A stretch of 8,778 bases of DNA. Origin: Candidatus Moraniibacteriota bacterium (GTDB lineage: Bacteria > Patescibacteriota > Minisyncoccia > Moranbacterales > GCA-2747515). Position 1 is the stretch's first letter, and every line of letters starts with the position of its first letter. The DNA lies in the NCBI GenBank assembly GCA_029933995.1, contig JAOZNB010000053.1, forward strand, positions 1 to 8,778, written 5' to 3'. Below are positions 1 to 6,176 of this stretch, in pieces. Both the position numbers and the translations under genes were made by a program. The notes beneath the pieces were generated by a model, which worked only from the letters and a program-made list of their open reading frames with translations, made no database searches and was not told where the DNA came from.

Positions 1-836
1 CTGGTGATATCATGGATGGTGTCTTGGTAAATGAACTTGTAAGGGACATTGATGTGATTGTACATTTTGCGGCAGAAAGTCATGTTGACCGTTCTATTTT
101 GGATAGTGCTGCTTTTGTGCGTACAAATATAAATGGAACACTAATTTTATTGGAAGCTGCAAAAAATAATGGAAATATTAGATTTCACCATGTGTCTACA
201 GATGAGGTGTATGGCTCACTTAGTAAAGATAACCCTGCATTTGATGAAAAAACGAGTTATGATCCACGGAGTCCGTACAGTGCATCAAAAGCTTCTTCTG
301 ATCATTTGGTGAGAAGTTATTTTTATACGCACGGATTACCCATTACAATTTCAAACTGTTCCAACAATTATGGCCCGTATCAGTTTCCAGAAAAATTAAT
401 ACCGTTGTTTGTCACAAATTTAATGGACAATAAAAAGATACCAGTGTATGGCACAGGAGATAATATTCGTGATTGGTTACATGTAAAAGATCATTGTATT
501 GCAATTGATAAAATTGTGCGTGAGGGAAAAATTGGAGACACATACTGTATTGGTGGTGATGCAGAAAAAACAAATATGGAAATTACAAATGTGATATTGG
601 ATGCAATGGATAAGGGTGAAGAAATGATAGAATACGTGGAAGACAGGAAAGGGCATGATAAGCGGTATGCTATCAATTTTGATAAAATGAAAAAAGAATT
701 TAATTGGAATCCTAGTGTTACATTTGAACAGGGAATTGCAGATACAATTAAGTGGTATCAAGAAAATGAACAATGGTGGAGAAATATCCACAGTGGAGAC
801 TACAGGAAACAACAATCAATGTTTAATGAGAAATAA
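1..836 (+). CDS. rfbB: dTDP-glucose 4,6-dehydratase, 5'-truncated by window edge
   Basis: Cytoplasmic short-chain dehydrogenase-type enzyme that converts dTDP-glucose to dTDP-4-keto-6-deoxyglucose, the second step of dTDP-L-rhamnose synthesis. The frame is open from nt 3 (Gly-Asp-Ile), so the ATG at 12 is internal: the preceding residues continue the family's GDI-D motif, and roughly 55-60 N-terminal residues with the GxxGxxG nucleotide-binding loop lie upstream of the window. Visible signatures are HFAAESHVDRSI, the catalytic STDEVYG (Thr-Asp-Glu at nt 198-206), the YSASK catalytic Tyr/Lys pair (nt 276-290), the NNYGPYQFPEKLIP block and GTGDNIRDWLHVKDH. The C-terminus looks complete for the family. 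One base separates the stop from the next start, so the two genes are probably co-transcribed. The rmlB/rfbB assignment is very secure; which final sugar is made depends on neighbours, and rfbD downstream argues for rhamnose. Confidence 0.96.
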   Translation, partial: GDIMDGVLVNELVRDIDVIVHFAAESHVDRSILDSAAFVRTNINGTLILLEAAKNNGNIRFHHVSTDEVYGSLSKDNPAFDEKTSYDPRSPYSASKASSDHLVRSYFYTHGLPITISNCSNNYGPYQFPEKLIPLFVTNLMDNKKIPVYGTGDNIRDWLHVKDHCIAIDKIVREGKIGDTYCIGGDAEKTNMEITNVILDAMDKGEEMIEYVEDRKGHDKRYAINFDKMKKEFNWNPSVTFEQGIADTIKWYQENEQWWRNIHSGDYRKQQSMFNEK

Positions 837-837
837 T

Positions 838-1320
838 ATGAAAATGATTAAGTTTAATTTTTATATTCTTAGTGCGGTATTTATAATATCTGGATGTGGT
901 ACACAAAATAATGAAATAGAAGTTAAGCGTCAAATTGGTATTGATACTGAAATAGTGACTGAGTGTCAGGCTAATGAGTGTCAGGGTGATGATATTATTT
1001 CTGAATCGATTGATGCTATGTCATTTAAAGAAAAATTGGATACAGGAGAATATATTTTGATTGACATTCGTACACAGGAAGAATATGAAAATGAGAGAAT
1101 AGCTGATGTGCAAAATATTGATATTTACAGTAATAATTTTGATGCACGGCTGGATATTCTAGATAAGGATAAAAAATATTTAATTTATTGTAGAAGTGGC
1201 CATCGCACGAAGCTTGGATTACAACGTATGCGCATGTTAGGATTTGGTGAAGTTTATGATCTCGTGGGTGGTATTGATGAGTGGAATAAAAATATATTTG
1301 AAGTAATTAACACAAAATAG
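838..1320 (+). CDS. Rhodanese-domain lipoprotein
   Basis: Predicted 160-residue lipoprotein. The start at 838 is chosen over an upstream in-frame ATG at 715, which lies inside rfbB, because it gives a clean lipoprotein signal: positive residues K2 and K5, a hydrophobic stretch, then the lipobox Ile-Ser-Gly-Cys with Cys20 as lipidation site. Residues about 21-60 are a polar linker with two ECQ motifs (TECQANECQ). A single rhodanese domain fills about residues 62-157; it shows the IDIRTQEEYE strand/turn and the active-site loop CRSGHRT with catalytic Cys118. Rhodaneses carry sulfur as a persulfide on this Cys; an extracytoplasmic single-domain version could handle sulfane sulfur or thiols at the cell surface, but no substrate can be read from the sequence. 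It follows rfbB by one base and has no clear Shine-Dalgarno sequence. Confidence 0.9.
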   Translation: MKMIKFNFYILSAVFIISGCGTQNNEIEVKRQIGIDTEIVTECQANECQGDDIISESIDAMSFKEKLDTGEYILIDIRTQEEYENERIADVQNIDIYSNNFDARLDILDKDKKYLIYCRSGHRTKLGLQRMRMLGFGEVYDLVGGIDEWNKNIFEVINTK

Positions 1321-1324
1321 ATTA

Positions 1325-1358
1325 TTTTGAAAAAAAGTAAGATTTAACTTTTTCAAAA
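1325..1358 (+). terminator. AT-rich inverted repeat after rhodanese gene, possible weak terminator
   Basis: TTTTGAAAAA at 1325-1334 is matched by its exact reverse complement at 1349-1358, and the pairing extends by GT/AC if a two-A bulge is allowed. It lies 4 nt after the stop of the rhodanese gene and before the candidate promoter of the next gene. The stem is almost pure A/T and is followed by A rather than T residues, so termination on the + strand would be weak. Confidence 0.3.
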
Positions 1359-1379
1359 AAATGCAAGATGTGGTATTAT
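1351..1379 (+). promoter_or_regulatory. Candidate promoter for the DUF2339 gene
   Basis: TATTAT at 1374-1379 matches the -10 consensus at five of six positions and is preceded by TGG, giving an extended -10 (TGn). The only -35-like hexamer at the right distance is TTTCAA (1351-1356, 17-nt spacer), which is a poor match, as is common with extended -10 promoters. It would give a transcript with a leader of about 30 nt before the ATG at 1419, in the longest gap of the left block. Confidence 0.45.
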
Positions 1380-1388
1380 TTATATAGG

Positions 1389-1420
1389 AAACAAAAATAT
1401 AAATCATAAAACAAAAATAT
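1389..1420 (+). repeat. 12-nt direct repeat in the leader of the DUF2339 gene
   Basis: AAACAAAAATAT occurs exactly at 1389-1400 and again at 1409-1420, a 20-nt period, with the second copy running into the start codon. It may only reflect A-rich leader composition, but the start site is bracketed by it and it could matter for ribosome or protein binding. Confidence 0.4.
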
Positions 1421-3347
1421 GGTAGATAAAATTGTTGAGTTATTACAAGGTCTTCAAAAGGATGTTGGAGAGTTACGTACAGATGTACATAAACTTTCTG
1501 ACAAGGTAGATTATTTATCAGATAAATCATGTGACAAGGTGGTCCATACAAACAATTCATTGGAGCATACATGGGAGCCTGGTGTAAGTCAGATAACTAA
1601 AAGTGCACAACAAAACAATCAGAATGCAAATTATGGTAGAAATTTGTCACAGTCAGAACAGGAGTATATAAATAAATTACGGGATGATTCTGTAAGTAAA
1701 GATGTTGAACTGAATCAACAGGGAGTAGTTAATAATGAAAACTTTATTGAATCTGCTCCTGCAGCACCGACTGCAACTCGTGTAGCACCAACACCAAGCG
1801 TTTTACATAAAAAATCACTTATAGAAAGATTTTTTACTTGGCTTGCAAAAGATTGGCCTATGAAGGTTGGTGGTTTTTTTGTAATTGCTGCTGTGGGCTG
1901 GTTTGTGACGTATGCTGCTGCTGTTGGTTGGTTGTCTCCAGCTGCACGTGTTGTTCTAGGTTACGTATTTGCGATTGCGTGTATTGCATTTGGAGCGATG
2001 CGTGCGGACAAAGAGCGCACACAGGGAAATGTATTTTTGATTATTGGAATTGCTGCAATGCTAATTTCAACTTTGGCAGGATTGTATTTTGGTATTATGG
2101 TTCATATTGTAGGACTTTTTGTAATGCTTATTTCAGTTGGGTTTGTAACACTTATTTCATTAAAACAAAAGAGTGTTTCATTAACGTCATCGATGATATT
2201 TTTTGGAGCTATTATTCCTCTGTTTTTCTTTATAGGAGTTAGTGCTACTACAATCTTTGTTTATTTATTTATACTAACTTTAGGTACTTTGTGGGTGGTG
2301 TCTTTTATGGGATGGAGAGGTTTGACTACCTTCATGTTATTTGTAGTAGGTTTTTATTCAATTACATATATTGCGACTGAACTTGGAGATGAAATTGAAA
2401 GCATTTCTAATATTTTAGTGGCATTTCTTTTTGCAGCAACTTTTTATGTTGCAAATGTTTCGACAATTCTTAAATCACAAAAAACAAGCTATTACGATAT
2501 GATTACAGCTATGGGAATTGGAACGTTGATGCTCATATGGATTATGAGTTTTGCAAGTAAGGAATTTGAAGTATTTTTGCTACTCATATCTGTGTTATTT
2601 TTTGCAGGTGCTTCATATATTATATTTACAAAAACTGGTCGTAAAACACCAACTGCAATTTATGGGGGTGTGACAGCAACACTATTTGCCGTAGCTACAG
2701 CACTGCAGTTTGATGGTCCCGTACTTGTTACAGCATACCTCTTTGAATCAAGTGCAATTGTGATAATAACGCTATACTTTGCAAGAAAAAAAGTTACGTC
2801 GGGTATGCGTACATTGCTAACTATAATATATGCAGTTCCTGTAGTGATGTCACTAGGTGCTGTTATTGAGATATTTGATTATTTAGATTATCCGCATAGA
2901 GACAGCGTACTTAATTATATGCCAGAATTATTTACAGTATTTATTGTGTGTGTCACAGCATTCTCTATTGCTATTAGTGTGCTACGGCTCACTGACATTG
3001 AGCATAAAGAAAATATGACGTTCTTTAGAATATTTGCCTATATAGGTGGTGCATTTGGACTTATTTTGGTATGGTTTGTAACACATATGTTTATGAATAG
3101 TGTTGATGTTGCTACTTTTGTATCTTTGGTTATTTATACAGTTATTGGAGTGGGCTTTTATATTATGGGAGTAAAAGAAGAATACAAACCATACATGATT
3201 GTTGGTGGAATTTTATTTGGTATTGTTGTAGTAAGAGTTCTTTTTGTAGAATTTTGGACGATGGATATGGTCATGAAGATGATAACATCTCTAGTATTAG
3301 GTATATTGTTAATTTCTACGGCATTTATCAAGAAGTCTAATAAATAA
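1419..3347 (+). CDS. DUF2339-family polytopic membrane protein
   Basis: Large integral membrane protein of 642 residues with unknown biochemical function. Residues 1-35 form a heptad-like amphipathic segment (LLQGLQKDVGELRTDVHKL), probably a coiled coil. Residues about 36-130 are a polar, Asn/Gln-rich linker ending in an Ala/Pro stretch. From about residue 148 to the end there are roughly 17-18 hydrophobic segments with short loops. The entry to the membrane part, WLAKDWPMKVGGFFVIAAVGWF then GWLSPAARVVLGY, matches the family's typical W-L-x-x-(D/N)-W...K-(V/I)-G and GWLSPAAR-like block, which is why I call DUF2339. There is no signal peptide; the N-terminal coiled coil is presumably cytoplasmic. 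The next gene starts 4 nt downstream and encodes a surface protein likely to work with it. There is no Shine-Dalgarno sequence, the start being preceded by ACAAAAAT. The family call is good; a transporter or envelope-assembly role is only conjecture. Confidence 0.85.
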   Translation: MVDKIVELLQGLQKDVGELRTDVHKLSDKVDYLSDKSCDKVVHTNNSLEHTWEPGVSQITKSAQQNNQNANYGRNLSQSEQEYINKLRDDSVSKDVELNQQGVVNNENFIESAPAAPTATRVAPTPSVLHKKSLIERFFTWLAKDWPMKVGGFFVIAAVGWFVTYAAAVGWLSPAARVVLGYVFAIACIAFGAMRADKERTQGNVFLIIGIAAMLISTLAGLYFGIMVHIVGLFVMLISVGFVTLISLKQKSVSLTSSMIFFGAIIPLFFFIGVSATTIFVYLFILTLGTLWVVSFMGWRGLTTFMLFVVGFYSITYIATELGDEIESISNILVAFLFAATFYVANVSTILKSQKTSYYDMITAMGIGTLMLIWIMSFASKEFEVFLLLISVLFFAGASYIIFTKTGRKTPTAIYGGVTATLFAVATALQFDGPVLVTAYLFESSAIVIITLYFARKKVTSGMRTLLTIIYAVPVVMSLGAVIEIFDYLDYPHRDSVLNYMPELFTVFIVCVTAFSIAISVLRLTDIEHKENMTFFRIFAYIGGAFGLILVWFVTHMFMNSVDVATFVSLVIYTVIGVGFYIMGVKEEYKPYMIVGGILFGIVVVRVLFVEFWTMDMVMKMITSLVLGILLISTAFIKKSNK

Positions 3348-3351
3348 ATTT

Positions 3352-4617
3352 ATGAAAAAAATATTATTATCAATGTTAAGTTTTCTTATTCTAGCACCAC
3401 TTTTTGTGATTGCAGATGGTATTCCAGTGCACAAGATTACATTGAAACAAAAGGGAGAATTTGAATCAATTGCTACAGTTGAAAAAAATGATTTTGCAGT
3501 GCCTACTATGATTGATGTACCAATTGAATTTAACAAGGATGCGAGGTCTTTTGCAATTGTTACTGATTCTACAGGTGTTATTGTACCGTCAACTGTTGTA
3601 AATAAATCACAAAAACCAGTACTTACTTTTGGAGTGAGTGATTCATTTGCAAATTCAAACGCAAATAATATGGTTGATGGCAAACATGATACATTTACCG
3701 AGTTTCCTTTTGTGGAAAAAGGTGGACAATATGAGGTAATTGATGCAGATGTAGTTTCACGAAGTTCTGTAAATGGTGGAAATGAATTAATGTATTCAGA
3801 AGAAAAATATGCAGGCGGAGAAGAACAGTCAGAAGATGTAGGTCAAAATGTTGTAGTTATCGATGTGAATGCAAACAGAATATTTCGTGTAGATCATTTA
3901 AATTTGCAATTTGATAAAAATATAGAAAGACCAACAAGAATAAGGATTGTAGCTGTAAATAAAGATGAAAGTGAACAAATATTATTACCAGAGCAATTTT
4001 TTGGACAAGATACCATAAATTTTCCAGAGGCTAATTCTGATCATTATCGCATAACATTGCACTATATCAAACCCCTACGGATTAATGAAATTACATTTTC
4101 TGAAAAAGACGTGCCACAAATAAGTCAGAGCTTTGTGCGTTTTATAGCACAACCACAGATGGCATATGATATTTATTATAATACAGATGTATATGTAAAA
4201 ACTCAGCCAATGGAATCACCAAATTTTTCTAGTGATAAAAATGTTATAACTGCACAAGTGCAGTCAACAAAAAATAATCCATTGTACAAAAAGGCAGATA
4301 CAGATGAAGATGGTATAGTTGATAGCGCAGATAATTGTGTAGGTGTTGCAAATGCTGAACAATTAGATAGAGATAAAAATGGTAAAGGTGATGCATGCGA
4401 AGATTTTGATCGTGATGGAATCATAAATGCAAATGATAATTGTCCAAAGACTGCAAACCGTACTCAAAAAGATAATGATTTAGATGGTATAGGCGATGCC
4501 TGTGATGAGGAGGAAAGTCGGTTCATGGAAAAAAATCCATGGATACCATACGTAGTACTTGTGATTGTGTTTGCAATTGTAGCAACTTTAATTATAAAAA
4601 CACTTAAACAAAAATAA
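3352..4617 (+). CDS. Exported TSP3-repeat protein with C-terminal membrane anchor, DUF3999-like
   Basis: Predicted 421-residue surface protein. Residues 1-21 are a signal peptide (MKKILL..., hydrophobic core, cleavage probably near the Ala-Asp-Gly after residue 20). Residues about 23-250 look like beta-sandwich material: NNMVDGKHDTFTEFPF and LQFDKNIERPTRIRI resemble the ligand-loop and strand pattern of F5/8-type (discoidin) domains. Residues about 315-386 hold two thrombospondin type 3 units (DTDEDGIVDSADNC...GDACE and DFDRDGIINANDNC...GDACD), acidic calcium-binding repeats with paired cysteines. A single membrane helix at about 398-416 followed by KTLKQK anchors the C-terminus with the bulk outside. 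In other bacteria DUF2339 genes often sit beside DUF3999 genes, which encode exported proteins of similar size and topology; the opening beta segment fits that, so this may be the DUF3999 counterpart with TSP3 repeats added. The stop overlaps the next start by one base (TAATG). Confidence 0.82.
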   Translation: MKKILLSMLSFLILAPLFVIADGIPVHKITLKQKGEFESIATVEKNDFAVPTMIDVPIEFNKDARSFAIVTDSTGVIVPSTVVNKSQKPVLTFGVSDSFANSNANNMVDGKHDTFTEFPFVEKGGQYEVIDADVVSRSSVNGGNELMYSEEKYAGGEEQSEDVGQNVVVIDVNANRIFRVDHLNLQFDKNIERPTRIRIVAVNKDESEQILLPEQFFGQDTINFPEANSDHYRITLHYIKPLRINEITFSEKDVPQISQSFVRFIAQPQMAYDIYYNTDVYVKTQPMESPNFSSDKNVITAQVQSTKNNPLYKKADTDEDGIVDSADNCVGVANAEQLDRDKNGKGDACEDFDRDGIINANDNCPKTANRTQKDNDLDGIGDACDEEESRFMEKNPWIPYVVLVIVFAIVATLIIKTLKQK

Positions 4618-5003
4618 TGAAAAAATATATAGTAATTAGTACGAGTTTTTGGGCAGGTTGTATTATGTTGTTGTATGGTTGTGGAAGTGAACCTACATTG
4701 TTTACACTTAGTGATGTGAAGGGTAAACATGTAATTGAGGATACAATAAATACACCCAGGTCTGCTGTAGAAGTATTAAAAAATAGTGGAGAAATAAATA
4801 TAGTTGAATTGGAGAATATTGAGGGGGAGGTTAATAGTAATATGATTATTACTGTAATTGAACAATCAAATCAATGGGATGTGAAAATAAAAACACGAAC
4901 TGCAATACCTTCTTATTCTTGTGAATATTCATTGAATAATGTGGGTGAGCCCGTAAAGGGAAATTATATTGTAAAAAAATGTGGTTTTAATAAATCAAAA
5001 TGA
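4617..5003 (+). CDS. Small lipoprotein of unknown function
   Basis: A 128-residue predicted lipoprotein that I do not recognise. The N-terminus MKKYIVIS leads into a hydrophobic stretch and a lipobox Leu-Tyr-Gly-Cys, with Cys22 as lipidation site. Mature residues 23-128 are polar and likely beta-rich, with two cysteines (C102 and C122) near the C-terminus that could form a disulfide. The start overlaps the stop of the TSP3 gene by one base, a classic translational-coupling arrangement, and the following gene begins one base after this stop. The stop codon is TGA, which argues against UGA reassignment in this genome, since reading through would run 38 codons into the next gene. A role with its neighbours at the cell surface is inferred from position only. 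Confidence 0.82.
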   Translation: MKKYIVISTSFWAGCIMLLYGCGSEPTLFTLSDVKGKHVIEDTINTPRSAVEVLKNSGEINIVELENIEGEVNSNMIITVIEQSNQWDVKIKTRTAIPSYSCEYSLNNVGEPVKGNYIVKKCGFNKSK

Positions 5004-5004
5004 T

Positions 5005-5580
5005 ATGAAAAAAATAGTAATAATTATAGCAGTTACAACTATTCCATTGATTACAATTATTGGAGGATTATATTTTTTTGGCACAATGAAACAACAAAAT
5101 ATTATTCAAGAAGCAATTAGTAGTATTGAGAATCCATATTATCAAAATTTGGCAAAAGAGTGTGGAGATAAAAATGAATCTGAATATAAATGTTGTCTTG
5201 CTTCTGTGTATGATATGATTGAAATTGAGGCACGAATTTCAACAGATGATAAATGTGATAATATGACAATAAATCAATTAAAATGTTTGGGTTCATATAA
5301 ATGGTGTGTGCCAATTTCTAATGTAACAAGTCCAAGTACAAATATTGATACAAATATTGGTCAATATGAGGGAAAATATCAATTACTTGAAGAGGAGTGT
5401 TTAAATAAATCGTTTGATGAGGGGCAGGAAGAATGTTTGGAGGCTATAATTATGATGCGAGAAAATAATTATGAGCCAGTGCCATGTACAGAAGCAGAAT
5501 ATCCAAATGGATTTCAAATTGATGGACTTAATTGTATTGGTTGTGAAAATATTAATTGGTGTATTTTAAATGAAAAATAG
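5005..5580 (+). CDS. Membrane-anchored cysteine-rich protein, paralogue of the next gene
   Basis: A 191-residue protein of unknown function. I take the ATG at 5005 rather than the in-frame ATG at 4981, which lies inside the previous gene; 5005 gives MKKIVIIIAV followed by a single hydrophobic helix (about residues 4-26) that acts as signal anchor. The outside part has 12 cysteines. A first module (residues about 46-103) has C53, C63, C64, C84, C94, C101 with the framing motifs CCLASVYDM, STDDKCD and GSYKWCVP. The next protein has cysteines at exactly the same residue numbers, which also supports this start. Residues about 125-187 (C132, C144, C161, C177, C180, C186) look like a diverged second copy: Y-Q-x-L...E-C...CL-A...M-x-E...L-x-C-x-G...W-C. 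Disulfide-bonded extracytoplasmic domains are likely; the function is not known. Confidence 0.85.
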   Translation: MKKIVIIIAVTTIPLITIIGGLYFFGTMKQQNIIQEAISSIENPYYQNLAKECGDKNESEYKCCLASVYDMIEIEARISTDDKCDNMTINQLKCLGSYKWCVPISNVTSPSTNIDTNIGQYEGKYQLLEEECLNKSFDEGQEECLEAIIMMRENNYEPVPCTEAEYPNGFQIDGLNCIGCENINWCILNEK

Positions 5581-5605
5581 TAGTTTTAATTAATAAATTG
5601 AGAAT

Positions 5606-6163
5606 ATGAATAAAACAATAATGATAACATTATTAACCATTTTAACAATGCTGGTAGGAATAGGCATATTTCGTTATTGGGACACAAAACAAGAGCAAAA
5701 ATATATTCAAGAAATAGATGCAAAAATTGATGGAGGCCTATATGCAGAATTAGCAGATGATTGTAATTATGAAAATGCTGTAATGCAAACGTGTTGTGTT
5801 GGGTCCGTATATGACATGCAACAACTTGGTGGATTTTTATCAACTAGTGATATGTGTGATGGAACACAAATTAATACACCAGAGTGTCCAGGTGCATATA
5901 ATTGGTGCGTTCCACAAAAGACAGATGATGCAAAATCCATTTCGGAAAATAATAAATCATGTACAGTTGACGAAGACTGCGTACCTGCAACATGTTGTCA
6001 CGCAACAGAAGTTGTAAATAAAGAATTTGCACCAGATTGTGAAGGCATGATGTGTACAATGTCTTGTGAGACAGTTTTGGATTGTGGTCAAGGTGAACCT
6101 GTGTGTAATGATAGAATATGTGAGATAAATATTTTGAGAGAAAGTGGTGAGGTAATTTATTAA
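5606..6163 (+). CDS. Membrane-anchored cysteine-rich protein with C-terminal cysteine-cluster domain
   Basis: A 185-residue protein with 16 cysteines. An uncleaved-looking signal anchor spans about residues 5-23 (MNKTIMITLLTILTMLVGIG). Residues about 45-103 form the same module as in the upstream gene, with cysteines at identical positions (53, 63, 64, 84, 94, 101) and matching motifs TCCVGSVYDM, STSDMCD and GAYNWCVP. Residues about 117-175 are a different domain with ten cysteines: CTVDEDCVPATCCHA, a VVNKEFAPDC segment, then MMCTMSC, LDCGQGEPVC and ICEI. This pattern resembles the 'eight-cysteine-cluster' domain I know from small archaeal and Patescibacteria surface proteins. The function is unknown; a rigid disulfide or metal-binding ectodomain is inferred. 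It lies 25 nt after its paralogue and 13 nt before rfbD. It has only a weak GAG near the start. Confidence 0.86.
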   Translation: MNKTIMITLLTILTMLVGIGIFRYWDTKQEQKYIQEIDAKIDGGLYAELADDCNYENAVMQTCCVGSVYDMQQLGGFLSTSDMCDGTQINTPECPGAYNWCVPQKTDDAKSISENNKSCTVDEDCVPATCCHATEVVNKEFAPDCEGMMCTMSCETVLDCGQGEPVCNDRICEINILRESGEVIY

Positions 6164-6176
6164 AAGCAGTTTTTAT

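Noticed and set aside
715..837. Earlier start for the rhodanese lipoprotein at ATG 715
   Set aside because: This part overlaps the conserved C-terminal coding region of rfbB, and the start at 838 gives a standard lipoprotein signal.
1838..2242. 134-codon + strand frame rich in Cys and Trp inside the DUF2339 gene
   Set aside because: It is an alternative frame of the membrane protein; its Cys/Trp-rich composition is an artefact of shifted hydrophobic codons.
3309..3683. 124-codon minus-strand frame across the start of the TSP3 gene
   Set aside because: It spans the junction of two well-supported + strand genes and has no recognisable domain or ribosome binding site; it is a shadow frame.
5001..5120. 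UGA reassignment (code 4 or 25) for the whole window
   Set aside because: The lipoprotein gene ends in TGA one base before the next start; reading through would run 38 codons over a well-supported gene. The long rfbB, DUF2339, TSP3 and rfbD frames contain no internal TGA.
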